A DNA stretch of 64,000 nt, taken from NCBI RefSeq assembly GCF_900199205.1, contig NZ_OBMJ01000001.1, positions 930,001 to 994,000 on the forward strand. Reading direction: 5' to 3'. Shown piece after piece: positions 1 to 8,490 of the stretch (positions are counted from its first letter, which is position 1; each line of letters opens with the position of its first letter). Both the position numbers and the translations under genes were made by a program. Below the pieces are notes generated by a model that was given only the letters and a program-made list of their open reading frames with translations, did no database searches and was not told where the DNA came from. This stretch comes from Streptomyces sp. 1331.2 (GTDB lineage Bacteria > Actinomycetota > Actinomycetes > Streptomycetales > Streptomycetaceae).

Positions 1-3000
1 GGCGGAGCGGGCCTCGATGGTGGCGACCAGTTCCTCGGCGCGGGCGGCGGCGGCCTGGCGGGCCGGGCCGTCTGCGCCGTCGGGGCTGCCGAGGAGTTCC
101 TCGGCGCGGGTGCGCACCTTGTTGGTGAGGCGGTCGAGTTCGGCCGCGGCGGCGGCCTCGTCGCCCTCGGCGCGGGCCTGTTCGGCGCGCAGGTCGGCGC
201 CGACGCCGACCTTCTCGTACAGCTGGGAAGCGGCGCGGTAGGCCTCGCGCAGGGCGGGCAGTGCGGCGGGGGCGGTGTCGGCGGGCTCGTCGGTCTGTTC
301 GGCGGCAGGGATCTCGGCGCGTTCGGCGCGCAGGGCGCGGGCCGTACGGCGGGCGTCGTCGGCGGCGCGCTGGGCGGCGCGGCGGTCCTCGTCGCAGGTG
401 CGGGCGCGTTCGGCGCACAGGGCCTGGCGGCGGTCGCACTCGGCGGCGTCCTCGGCGAGTTCGCGTTGGCGGCGGGCCCAGTTGGCGCGCTCGCGCAGGC
501 GGAAGGCGAGGCCGGAGAGGGCGTCGGCGCGGCGGCGGGCGCGCTGGGCGGCCTCGCGGTGCTCTTCGTGGACAGCGGCGGCGGTGGCGTGGTCGGTCTC
601 GGCCTCGTCGTGGTCGGCGCGCAGGGTGGCCAGGGTGGCGGCGGCCTGTTCGGCGTGCTCGCGGGCGGCTTCGGCGGCGGCGGCGAGTTCGGCGAGCGTG
701 CCGGGCGGGCAGCTGGCGTGCCAGGAGGCGAGGCGGGCGGCGAGGGCGCGGTCGGCGCCGAGGCGGCCGGCGAGTTCGCGGATGTGCTCCTCGCGGGCGC
801 TCGCCCGGGCGCGCAGGTCGCGGCGCTCGCCGTCGGCGGCGGACTCGTCGTGCATGGCCGGGTTCGGCGGCACGAGGAAGAAGGCGGGCTCGTCGGTGAT
901 CGGGGCGATCAGGGAGGCGGCGGCGCCGACGGCGACGGTGGAGCGCGGCAGCAGCGCGGCGGCCTGCAGCGCCTCGCGGGCGCGTTCCAGCGAGGACGGG
1001 TCGGTCACGACCACGCCGTCGACGAGTTCGGGGCGGGCGGCGAGGATCGCCTCGTGGTCGGCCGGGTCGACGGACTGGGCGAGGTAGCGCCAGCCGGGCA
1101 GGGCCGGGATGCCGTGCTCGGCGAGGTACTCGACGGTGGCCAGCACGTCGGGGCCGGGCGGCAGCAGGCCGCCGTCGCCGAGGGCGGCGAGGATGCGGGC
1201 GTCGTCGGCGGCGGCCGTACGGAGGTCGAACAGGGTGCGTTCGGCGGTGGCGATGGCCTCGTCGAGGAGTTCGCGCAGGTACTCGGCGTTGCGGTCGAGG
1301 ACGGCGGGGGTGAGGAAGCCGGCGTCCTCGTCGGCGCCTGACCCGTCTTCGCTCCAATCAGTGGGTGCCGGGGTGAGGGAGAGCAGGTCGGCGAGGCGCT
1401 GTTCGGTGGCGAGCAGGGCGGCGGTGCGCTGTTCGGCGGCCAGGGCGCGGGCGGCGTCCTTGCGGGCGTCGCCGGCGCGTTCGGCGGCGAGTTCGGCGCG
1501 GGCGGTGGCGGCGGCGGTCTCGCGCAGCCGGGTGGCGCAGGCCTCGGCGGCCGTACGGGCCTGGGCGAGTGCGGCGGTGGCGGCCTTCTCGACGTCGGCG
1601 GCGTGCAGCGCGGCGCGGGCCGGGTCCACGTCGCCGTCGGCGTCGATGAAGCCGGCCGTGACGGCGGCCTCGGTCTCCTGCTCGACCTCGGCGAGGCGCT
1701 GGCGCAGGTGCTCGGCCTCGCTGCGGGCCTTCTGGGCGGCGGTGGCGGCCTCGGTGGCGTCGGACTGGGCCTTGCCGCCGTCCTCCTGGAGTTCGCCGGC
1801 GCGCTGTTCCTCGGTGTCGGCGCGGGACTCGGCGGCCGCGGCGGCGGCTTCCAGGGCGCGGGCGAGGGCGGTGGCGGCGCGGGCGCGGGCGGCGAGCGCG
1901 GGGGCGGCGTCCAGTTCGGCCTCGCGGATGGCGGCGGCGACCCGGGCGACCCGGTCGGCGGCGGCGCGCTGGCGCAGGACCGCCTCGGCGGCCTGCCAGG
2001 CGGCGTGCAGGGTGCGGGCGTCGATGAGTTCGCGGCGCAGCGCGGCGGCCTCGGCGGTGGCCGCGGTGAGGCTCAACGTGGCGTGCCGGTAGGTGAGTTC
2101 GTCGGCGATGAGGGTGTGCCGGGTGCGGTCGGCCTCGGCGGCAGTGACGGCGCTCGCCGCGGCGGCGACCTCGATGGCGAGGTCCTGGGCGCGGTCGCGT
2201 TCGGCGCCGGCGCGGGAGGCGAGGGCGTGGGCGAGGCGGCGGGTGCGGCGTTCGGCGGTGCGGTGGGCCTCGCGGACGGTCTCGCGGGCGGTGGTGGCCT
2301 CGGCGATGCGCTCCAGGAGGTCCAGGGAGCCGGCAGTGAAGTCGCGTTCGGCGGTGAGTTCGGCGCGGCGTCCGAGCTTGGCGGCGAAGCCGTGGACGAG
2401 GTCGGCGAGGCCGTCGGTGTCCCGGGTGTCGGTGACGGCGCGCAGCAGCAGGTCGGTGAAGTCGCTGTCGTGCTTGACCGCGAAGAGGCCGGCCGCCTCG
2501 CCCTCGTCGGCGTTCATCTCGCGCTGGTAGCGGAAGAGTTCGGGGTCGAGGCCGAGTTCGCCGAGGTGTTCCGTCCAGCGGTCGTGGCCGTCCTCGAAGA
2601 CCAGGTCGAGGTACGGGTGGGCCTTGCCGGCCTCGGTGAGGGCGTCGCGGAAGCCCTTCATGGTGCGGCGGCGGCCGCGGGCCTTCTGGTCTCCGGCCAG
2701 GCTGACCCGCTCGGCGACCGGCAGGGAGTCGAGGGTGAGGCCGGGGCCGGGGCGGAAGGAGTACCAGGTCTCGGCGAACTTGCGCGGGTCGGAGGAGACC
2801 TGGCGGCCGCGCCACTCGCTGACCTTGCCGACCACGATCAGTTCGCCGGTGACGGTGTGCTGCCACTCCAGGGCGACGTGGCCGCAGTCGTCGGCGAGCA
2901 GGAACTTGCGCAGCACGCCGGAGCTGGCGCCGCCGAGGGTGTTGCGGTGGCCGGGGAGCATGACCGAGAAGATCAGCTTGAGCAGGACGGACTTGCCGCC

Positions 3001-3198
3001 GCCGTTCTCCAGGAAGAGCACGCCGGCCGGGGCGGGTCGGCGGACCGGGCCGTCCGGGTCCTCGCCGAACAGGCCGATCTGCTGCGGGGCCGGGTCGGCG
3101 ACGGGCTCGCCGACGCCGCGCAGGTCGAGCACCGTGTCGGCGTAGCGGGCGCCGGCCGGTCCGATCGAGTAGAGGCGGACCCGGTTGAGCTCGTACAT
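1..3198 (-). CDS. mksB: MksB/JetC SMC-like ATPase (3' end off window)
   Basis: ATPase subunit of an MksBEF/Wadjet-type SMC complex, which in known systems recognises and helps remove circular plasmid DNA. 1066 codons are present and the C-terminus, with the Walker B and signature motifs, lies beyond base 1. The start ATG has a GGAGAA box about 11 nt upstream. A Walker A-like motif L-E-N-G-G-G-K-S is at about residues 63-70, and the triple-Gly form is typical of MksB proteins. From about residue 270 the protein is very rich in Ala, Glu and Arg, as expected of long coiled coils, with a less charged stretch near residues 650-800 that could be the hinge. It follows mksF and mksE in the usual order. 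The family call rests on gene order and motifs; Wadjet versus a housekeeping Mks condensin cannot be settled without the missing neighbour. Confidence 0.8.
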   Translation of the reverse strand, partial: MYELNRVRLYSIGPAGARYADTVLDLRGVGEPVADPAPQQIGLFGEDPDGPVRRPAPAGVLFLENGGGKSVLLKLIFSVMLPGHRNTLGGASSGVLRKFLLADDCGHVALEWQHTVTGELIVVGKVSEWRGRQVSSDPRKFAETWYSFRPGPGLTLDSLPVAERVSLAGDQKARGRRRTMKGFRDALTEAGKAHPYLDLVFEDGHDRWTEHLGELGLDPELFRYQREMNADEGEAAGLFAVKHDSDFTDLLLRAVTDTRDTDGLADLVHGFAAKLGRRAELTAERDFTAGSLDLLERIAEATTARETVREAHRTAERRTRRLAHALASRAGAERDRAQDLAIEVAAAASAVTAAEADRTRHTLIADELTYRHATLSLTAATAEAAALRRELIDARTLHAAWQAAEAVLRQRAAADRVARVAAAIREAELDAAPALAARARAATALARALEAAAAAAESRADTEEQRAGELQEDGGKAQSDATEAATAAQKARSEAEHLRQRLAEVEQETEAAVTAGFIDADGDVDPARAALHAADVEKAATAALAQARTAAEACATRLRETAAATARAELAAERAGDARKDAARALAAEQRTAALLATEQRLADLLSLTPAPTDWSEDGSGADEDAGFLTPAVLDRNAEYLRELLDEAIATAERTLFDLRTAAADDARILAALGDGGLLPPGPDVLATVEYLAEHGIPALPGWRYLAQSVDPADHEAILAARPELVDGVVVTDPSSLERAREALQAAALLPRSTVAVGAAASLIAPITDEPAFFLVPPNPAMHDESAADGERRDLRARASAREEHIRELAGRLGADRALAARLASWHASCPPGTLAELAAAAEAAREHAEQAAATLATLRADHDEAETDHATAAAVHEEHREAAQRARRRADALSGLAFRLRERANWARRQRELAEDAAECDRRQALCAERARTCDEDRRAAQRAADDARRTARALRAERAEIPAAEQTDEPADTAPAALPALREAYRAASQLYEKVGVGADLRAEQARAEGDEAAAAAELDRLTNKVRTRAEELLGSPDGADGPARQAAAARAEELVATIEARSA

Positions 3199-3231
3199 GT
3201 GCGGCGGTTCTCCGTGGCTTCCGTGGCTGGG

Positions 3232-3325
3232 GGTTGTCAGAACTCGGGGGCTGGGGGTCAGGACTCGGGGGTTGGGGTTGTCAGGACTCGGGTGTCAGGA
3301 CTCGGACGTCGGAGCTCGGGCGTCA
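3232..3325. repeat. imperfect direct repeats GTCAGGACTCGGG between mksE and mksB
   Basis: The gap between mksE and mksB is filled by four near-identical copies of GTCAG(G/A)ACTCGG, starting near 3236, 3257, 3280 and 3294 and separated by G/T-rich spacers. The last copy runs up to the mksE stop codon. The spacing is irregular (21, 23 and 14 bp), so this is not a CRISPR or a simple VNTR. The function is unknown. Confidence 0.7.
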
Positions 3326-4198
3326 GAGCGAGTGGAACGGCAGGCCGGCGTCGGCGACCAGTTCGTCGGAGGTGTCCGGCGGCAGCAGGCTGGCGGTGCC
3401 GTCGGAGACCGGGACGACGCCCAGGTCGAGCAGTTCGGCCATGGCCGCGCTACCGGCCAGGTCGCGGACCTGGAGCTGGTAGCGGGCGGTGGTGCGGTAG
3501 GTGCCGCCGGAGTCGTCGGAGACCTTCTGCAGGAAGCCGGAGTCGACCAGGAACATCACGGCCTTGGCGACGATGCCGATGGTGGAGCCGGAGAGCCGGC
3601 GGGCGTCCTTGGTGGCGCCGGTGGCGGTGCGCCGGGCCCAGACCCGCCAGGCGGCCTCCAGGCCGGGGGCGTCGGACTGCGGGTCGGTGTTGGCGCCGGC
3701 GGCGTCGGCCTGCTCCTCCAGGCGGCGGCAGGCCTGGCGGACGAAGGAGTCGACGCCGTTGACGGTGATCCGGCCGAGGTAGGTGTCGTCGGCGAGGTCC
3801 TCGGGGCGGGGGAAGGCCATCGCGGCGACGGCCAGGTGGGCCAGGCCGTGCAGGAAGCGGTCGGTGGACTCGGAGGCGGCGCGGCGCGAGTAGTCGCCCA
3901 TCCGGACGGCGAACAGCGAGTCCTCGGCGGCGGCCACGGCCATGCCGGCGCGCGGCGAGACCTCCAGGACGACCAGGCCCATGCCGGTGGCGATGGCGTC
4001 GGCGAGCCGGGCGAACGGCGGGTCCTCGCGGTGGCGGCGCACCAGCTCGGCGTACTCGGCGTCCCGGGCGGGCAGCAGCTTGGCCTGGAGGCCGAAGGAG
4101 ACCAGCCGGGCGGCGTCGGCGACGTCGGCCGGGGTGATCGGCGCCGGGGCCGCGGGTTCGGTCTCGGCCGCCCAGGACGTGTCGTGGTGGGTCGTCAC
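3323..4198 (-). CDS. mksE: MksE/JetB winged-helix subunit
   Basis: 291-residue protein placed between the kleisin-like and SMC-like genes, the position and size of MksE/JetB (MukE-like KITE subunits that bind the kleisin). No catalytic motif is visible. The middle of the protein has helix-rich text (YSRRAASESTDRFLHGLAHLA), and a later segment (TIGIVAKAVMFLVDSGFL) resembles a winged helix. A GTG start is preferred because GAGGAG lies 8-9 nt upstream; no earlier in-frame start has a ribosome site. It lies 59 bp after mksF on the same strand, so the three genes look like one transcript, although the repeat block before mksB may separate expression. Assignment is by context and gross features. 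Confidence 0.72.
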   Translation of the reverse strand: MTTHHDTSWAAETEPAAPAPITPADVADAARLVSFGLQAKLLPARDAEYAELVRRHREDPPFARLADAIATGMGLVVLEVSPRAGMAVAAAEDSLFAVRMGDYSRRAASESTDRFLHGLAHLAVAAMAFPRPEDLADDTYLGRITVNGVDSFVRQACRRLEEQADAAGANTDPQSDAPGLEAAWRVWARRTATGATKDARRLSGSTIGIVAKAVMFLVDSGFLQKVSDDSGGTYRTTARYQLQVRDLAGSAAMAELLDLGVVPVSDGTASLLPPDTSDELVADAGLPFHSL

Positions 4199-4257
4199 GG
4201 GCGGGGCTCCTCGGGGGTGGCGGTGGTACGGGTGTTCCGGTGGTGCGTCATGGCCGG

Positions 4258-5793
4258 TCAGCCGGCGTCCTTGCGGTCGGCGGCCATGCCGACCGCGTCG
4301 AGCAGGGCGCTGCCGACGATCAGGTCGGCGCCGCCGAACTCCGGGTCGCGCAGCGGGGTGCCGTCGTCCACGGCGAACAGCAGCCGCTCCTCGCCCTGGC
4401 GGTAGGCGGTGCCGACCGGCGGGCTGGCCGCGTGCACGGCGAGCAGGGCGACCAGGTACGGCAGGTCCGGGTCCTGCTTGCGGGCGTCGGCGAGCAGGCC
4501 GGAGAGCCGACGGGGGGCGTCCGGGGGCAGGTCGAGCAGGACCAGGGCGGACTCCAGCTGGGCCTCGGAGAAGCGGCTGTCGTCCGGGGTGGCGACGAGG
4601 TCCGGGTCGGGCAGCTCGGCGCCGAGGTGCTCGCGTTCGACCGGCGGGGTGAGCAGCAGGTCGACCAGGTCGGCGACCCGGACGGAGACCGGGGTGCGCA
4701 GCCCGACGCCGCGGGCGAAGAAGGCGCCGGTGGGGCGGACGGCCTGCTCCACCGGCAGCCGCAGAACGGGGGCGAGCAGCTGCCCGTACAGGTCGATGCC
4801 GCTGCGGGCGCCGGGGGTGGCGAAGGCCTGCCGGTCCTGCTCGGCGCGGAACAGCGGGCCGGCCTCCAGGAGGCGGGTCTGCAGCTGGGTGTGGCGGCGG
4901 ATGCAGTCCTTGACGATGTCGACGAGTTCGGCGGCGCGGCGCTTGTGTTCTGGGTCCTCGGCCTCGTCGCGGGCCTTGCGGATGTTGGTGAGAATCGCGT
5001 TCTCGTGCCGGTAGCGGTCCGCGATGTGGTCCAGCGCCTCCTCGATGAGGTCCGGGACGGCTCGCATCCAGTCGACGGCCCGGACGTTGCGGCGGGTGGC
5101 GTCGAGGGCGCGGCGCAGCGTCTCGGCGTACTGGACGGTGCGGTAGCGGGCCTGCTCGGCGGCGAGCTGGGCGTCGGCCAGGCGGCCCCGGCGGATCAGC
5201 ACCTCCAGCTTGACCTCGGCGGCGATCTGGGCGGAGGTGACGTCGGTGTCGAGCGCGCCGACCAGGACGTTGACCGCCTCGTCCGTGGTGCGCAGGTAGA
5301 CCCCGCCGTCGGGCCCGGGGACCTCCTCGATGAGCTTGAAGTCGTAGTCGCGGCGCACGTACTCGCCGTCGGCGCCGAAGGTGCCGTAGACGGCGCGGAA
5401 GCCGCGGTCCACGCTGCCGACGTTGATCAGCGACTCCAGCACCCAGCGGGCCACCCGCTCGTGCTCGACGGCGGGGCGGCCGGCGGCCTGGGCGGCGACC
5501 CTGGGCAGCAGGCGGGCCAGGACCAGCTCGCGGTCTGCCCCGGTGTCGAAGTCCATGTTCAGGGTGACCAGGTCGATCGCGGCGAGGCCGACCTCGGCCA
5601 TCGCGTAGCCGCCGTACTCGCCGGCCAGGTTGACCTTGCGGTTGTCCAGGTCGTGCAGCGGGGCGGTACAGGCCAGCGCCTTGAGCCGGCGGGCCAGGCC
5701 CTCGTCGGCGGCGGGGCCGGGCGCGGGGCGCACGGCGGCCGGGCCGGCGGGCCGGAGGCCGGGCTCGATGGGCGGGTCTGCGATGGCGGTCAC
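4258..5793 (-). CDS. mksF: MksF/JetA kleisin-like subunit
   Basis: 511-residue protein, first gene of the Mks/Wadjet operon. Its length matches JetA/MksF kleisins (about 500 residues). A highly conserved-looking block D-N-R-K-V-N-L-A-G-E-Y-G-G-Y-A lies near residues 49-63, followed by helix-rich segments of alternating charged and hydrophobic residues, as in the MukF/MksF middle domain. No enzymatic motif is seen. The GTG start has no Shine-Dalgarno, but TAATCT sits 8 nt upstream, consistent with a leaderless mRNA; an in-frame TTG 9 nt further up is the alternative. It is divergent from the IPT-domain gene. The role as the bridge between SMC heads is inferred from family knowledge. Confidence 0.72.
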   Translation of the reverse strand: MTAIADPPIEPGLRPAGPAAVRPAPGPAADEGLARRLKALACTAPLHDLDNRKVNLAGEYGGYAMAEVGLAAIDLVTLNMDFDTGADRELVLARLLPRVAAQAAGRPAVEHERVARWVLESLINVGSVDRGFRAVYGTFGADGEYVRRDYDFKLIEEVPGPDGGVYLRTTDEAVNVLVGALDTDVTSAQIAAEVKLEVLIRRGRLADAQLAAEQARYRTVQYAETLRRALDATRRNVRAVDWMRAVPDLIEEALDHIADRYRHENAILTNIRKARDEAEDPEHKRRAAELVDIVKDCIRRHTQLQTRLLEAGPLFRAEQDRQAFATPGARSGIDLYGQLLAPVLRLPVEQAVRPTGAFFARGVGLRTPVSVRVADLVDLLLTPPVEREHLGAELPDPDLVATPDDSRFSEAQLESALVLLDLPPDAPRRLSGLLADARKQDPDLPYLVALLAVHAASPPVGTAYRQGEERLLFAVDDGTPLRDPEFGGADLIVGSALLDAVGMAADRKDAG

Positions 5794-5978
5794 GGGGGAC
5801 AAGATTAGAGGTTCGCACCGACATCGACCGAAACGGACCTTGCGGGCGGACGGAGCGGCAGGTGGGCCGCCCTCCGGGGGGCGATTTCAGAACGCGGTTT
5901 CGACGGGATTCCGCCATTCTCGAACCGACCTTCGAGAAACCGGTGAGGACGGCGCAATGGTTCGGTGATGATCGACCT

Positions 5979-6740
5979 ATGATCACCCGACTGGCCAAAG
6001 TGGGCCTCGCTGCCGCGCTGTCCGTGACCACCCTCACCGCCGGCGCCGTGGCCTCCGCCGCCGCGGTGTCGACCTCCGCGCAGCACGTGACCGTGTCGCA
6101 GAACGGCAACTACCCCGGCGGGTTCTTCACCTCCGGCAACATGTCGGTGAGCTGGGTGTCGGCCGGCACCGCCGCCCTCACCGGCTCGACGCACTTCACC
6201 GTCGACCTGCCGCCGGGCGTCACCACCGACGGCGCGATGTTCTACTCCACGCCGTACGACTACACCTTCACCGAGACGCTCTCCCCCGACGGCCGCCACC
6301 TGGAGGCCGTGCTCACCGGCACCCGGCCGGTCGGGAAGAGCGAGTTCATGAAGCTCAACCTGCGCACCACGCCCGGAGTGCCGATCACCGGCGTGATCAC
6401 GGTGACCGCCGGCAACCCCAACGACACCGACCCGACCGGCCACATCTCCCGCTACGACCTCGGCACCGGCAGCTACCTGCCGGCGACCGTCCAGGCCGCC
6501 CCGGCCGTCACCGGGCTGGACACCACCACCGGCCCCGGTGCGGGCGGCACCGCGGTGACCGTCAGCGGCAGCAACCTCGCCCACGGCATGGTGCTGGTCG
6601 GCGGCGTCCCGGCGGCGGGCAGCTGCACCGACACCGCCTGCACGGTGACCACGCCGGCCGGCTCGGGCAGCGTCCCCGTCTCCGTGGTGACGCCCGGCGG
6701 CACCGCCACCGCGCCGGCGACGTACACCTACACGGTCTGA
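5979..6740 (+). CDS. secreted IPT/TIG-domain protein
   Basis: 253-residue exported protein of unknown role. The N-terminus is a clear Sec signal peptide: positive R4/K7, a hydrophobic stretch of Ala/Leu/Val/Thr, then A-S-A-A-A near residues 25-29. The middle part is Thr/Gly-rich beta-type sequence. Residues about 170-253 form an IPT/TIG immunoglobulin-like domain (P-A-V-T-G-L-D-T-T-T-G-P-G-A-G-G-T-A-V-T then V-T-V-S-G-S-N-L) ending at T-Y-T-Y-T-V, the usual domain end. No cell-wall sorting motif or enzyme signature is present. It stands alone, divergent from mksF, with a strong terminator 20 bp after its stop. A surface or extracellular binding protein is the likely description. Confidence 0.75.
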   Translation: MITRLAKVGLAAALSVTTLTAGAVASAAAVSTSAQHVTVSQNGNYPGGFFTSGNMSVSWVSAGTAALTGSTHFTVDLPPGVTTDGAMFYSTPYDYTFTETLSPDGRHLEAVLTGTRPVGKSEFMKLNLRTTPGVPITGVITVTAGNPNDTDPTGHISRYDLGTGSYLPATVQAAPAVTGLDTTTGPGAGGTAVTVSGSNLAHGMVLVGGVPAAGSCTDTACTVTTPAGSGSVPVSVVTPGGTATAPATYTYTV

Positions 6741-6760
6741 CGCGCTCTCGACCGAAACCC

Positions 6761-6790
6761 GGTGCCCGGGCGCTTCGGCGCCCGGGCACC
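6761..6790 (+). terminator. hairpin terminator after IPT gene
   Basis: Perfect 13-bp stem (GGTGCCCGGGCGC and its complement) closed by a TTCG tetraloop, 20 bp after the IPT-gene stop. As usual in streptomycetes there is no strong T-run. Confidence 0.85.
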
Positions 6791-6888
6791 GCTGCGTTTC
6801 CGGGCCCGGCACCGCTGCGTTTCCGCACCCCAACACCCCTGCTCTTCCGCACCCCGGCGCCCCTGCGCTTCCGCACTCCCAACCCTAG

Positions 6889-6918
6889 TTGAACATGTTC
6901 AAAAGAGGGGTCTAGAGT
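6889..6918 (+). promoter_or_regulatory. promoter with palindromic operator over the -35
   Basis: -35 TTGAAC (6889-6894) and -10 TAGAGT (6913-6918) are 18 bp apart, a good housekeeping-type promoter for the membrane protein that starts at 6961. The -35 is one end of a perfect 14-bp palindrome TTGAACATGTTCAA (6889-6902), so a dimeric repressor bound here should block transcription. The regulator is not identifiable in the window. Confidence 0.75.
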
Positions 6919-6960
6919 CGCTTCCGCGCAGGCGGGGCAAGGATCCGCCCGCAGTTCGGC

Positions 6961-7548
6961 ATGCCCGGCCAGCCCGGTGTGCCGCCCGGCACGGAGGTGT
7001 ACGAGGTGGACGAGGTCTACGAGACGGACGGCGAACCGGCGGTCGTCCTCCGCAGGGTCCGGCGCTGGTTGTGGTTCTTCCTGGTCTGCCTGGTGCTGAG
7101 CGGCCTCACCGCCTTCCCGCTGGAGACCGAGACCCGCTGGCTGGTCGACCTCGCGACCGGTCCGGCCGCCCCGCTGACCGACCACTTCCCCGCGGCGACG
7201 GCCTGGTTCCTGAAGGTCCACGAGGGCATCGTCGAGACCAACCGGCACTACCCCTTCCTGGCCTACGGCACCGACTGGCTGGCCTTCGCCCATCTGGTGA
7301 TCGGCGCCGCCCTCTGGGGGCCGCTCAGGGACCCGGTCCGCAACATCTGGGTGATCCGCTGGGCGGTGCTCGCCTGCGGGGCCGTCATCCCGCTGGCACT
7401 GATCTGCGGGCCGCTGCGGGGGATCCCGCTGGTGTGGCGATTCATCGACATGTCGTTCGGAGTCTTCGGCGTCATTCCGCTGCTGATCGTGTTGCGGGCG
7501 CTGCGTCCGCTGGAACGTTCCTTCGCGGAACCAGCGCCCGCGAGCTGA
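6961..7548 (+). CDS. four-helix integral membrane protein, function unknown
   Basis: 195-residue protein with an acidic N-terminus (E-V-Y-E-V-D-E-V-Y-E-T-D) and about four membrane spans, near residues 36-53, 100-118, 132-150 and 160-180. The loop between spans 1 and 2 carries aromatic and His residues (H-E-G-I-V-E-T-N-R-H-Y-P-F). I do not recognise the family. It is a single-gene unit under the operator-overlapped promoter just upstream, so tight ligand- or stress-dependent regulation is likely. The Shine-Dalgarno is poor (AAGGAT is about 17 nt from the ATG), but no better start exists. A long hairpin follows the stop. Confidence 0.7.
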   Translation: MPGQPGVPPGTEVYEVDEVYETDGEPAVVLRRVRRWLWFFLVCLVLSGLTAFPLETETRWLVDLATGPAAPLTDHFPAATAWFLKVHEGIVETNRHYPFLAYGTDWLAFAHLVIGAALWGPLRDPVRNIWVIRWAVLACGAVIPLALICGPLRGIPLVWRFIDMSFGVFGVIPLLIVLRALRPLERSFAEPAPAS

Positions 7549-7558
7549 GCCAGGACGG

Positions 7559-7598
7559 CCCGTACGCCCCGGGACAGCGCCGCCCCGGGGCGTACGGG
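7559..7598 (+). terminator. hairpin terminator
   Basis: 15-bp perfect stem (CCCGTACGCCCCGGG with its complement, loop of 10 nt) right after the membrane-protein gene and before the pxpA promoter region. Confidence 0.8.
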
Positions 7599-7713
7599 GC
7601 GAGGTCGCGCGCCGTGGCGCCCTGTGGCGCCCGCCGCCGCCCGGGTCACGGACAACGGGCTTCATCCGCAGGCCCTACCATCTGGCTCAACAGCTGCTGG
7701 GAGGCGGACGGGC

Positions 7714-8490
7714 GTGGCCGATGCGGTGATCGATCTCAATGCGGACCTCGGCGAGGGATTCGGACGCTGGACGCTGACCGACGACGAGGCGCTGCTGTCC
7801 GTGGTGACCAGCGCCAACGTCGCCTGCGGCTTCCACGCCGGAGACCCCTCGACGATGCGCAGGGTCTGCGCCCTGGCCGCCGAACGCGGTGTCCGGATCG
7901 GCGCCCAGGTCTCCTACCGCGACCTGGCCGGCTTCGGCCGCCGCGCGATGGACGTCCCCCCGGACGAGCTCTCCGACGAGATCGCGTACCAGATCGGCGC
8001 CCTGCAGGTCTTCGCCCGCGCCGCCGGCTCCAAGGTCTCCTACGTCAAGCCGCACGGCGCCCTCTACAACCGCGTGGTCGCCGACTCCGAGCAGGCCGAG
8101 GCCGTGGTGGCCGGTGTGCTGCGGGCCGGCGCGGTCTGCGACGGGCCGCTGCCCGTCCTCGGGCTGCCCGGCTCCCGGCTGCTGGAGGTCGCCGAGGGGG
8201 TCGGACTGCCGGTGGTCGCCGAGGCGTTCGCCGACCGCGCGTACACCCGGGCCGGAACGCTCGTCCCGCGCCGCGAGGTCGGTGCGGTGGTGCACGACCC
8301 GGAGGCGGTGATCACCCGCGCCGTCGCGATCGCCCGCGACGGCGGGCTGGAGGCCGTCGGCGGCGAGCGGATCCCGGTCGCGGCCCGCTCGCTCTGCGTC
8401 CACGGCGACACCCCCGGCGCCGCCCAGCTCGCCTGGCGGGTGCGCGGCGCGCTGGCCTCCGCGGGCGTGCGGGTGGAGGCGTTCACGTGA
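7714..8490 (+). CDS. pxpA: 5-oxoprolinase subunit PxpA
   Basis: LamB/YcsF-family subunit of ATP-dependent 5-oxoprolinase, which opens 5-oxoproline (pyroglutamate) to glutamate together with PxpB and PxpC in the cytoplasm. At 258 residues it is full length for the family. Diagnostic blocks are D-L-N-A-D-L-G-E-G-F-G near residue 6, A-N-V-A-C-G-F-H-A-G-D-P near 33, Y-V-K-P-H-G-A-L-Y-N near 108 and a C-terminal L-C-V-H-G-D. The GTG start is chosen because GGGAGG lies 9 nt upstream. The stop overlaps the pxpB GTG by 4 bp (GTGA), so translation is probably coupled. First gene of a compact three-gene operon. Confidence 0.92.
   Translation: MADAVIDLNADLGEGFGRWTLTDDEALLSVVTSANVACGFHAGDPSTMRRVCALAAERGVRIGAQVSYRDLAGFGRRAMDVPPDELSDEIAYQIGALQVFARAAGSKVSYVKPHGALYNRVVADSEQAEAVVAGVLRAGAVCDGPLPVLGLPGSRLLEVAEGVGLPVVAEAFADRAYTRAGTLVPRREVGAVVHDPEAVITRAVAIARDGGLEAVGGERIPVAARSLCVHGDTPGAAQLAWRVRGALASAGVRVEAFT

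Noticed and set aside
1358-2866. Long ORFs in other frames of the mksB region
   Set aside because: They are extremely Arg/Pro- or Gly-rich, overlap the coherent SMC frame and reflect GC-rich shadow reading.
6889-6902. LexA (SOS) box
   Set aside because: Actinobacterial LexA boxes are GAAC-N4-GTTC; here the half sites GAAC and GTTC are only 2 bp apart.
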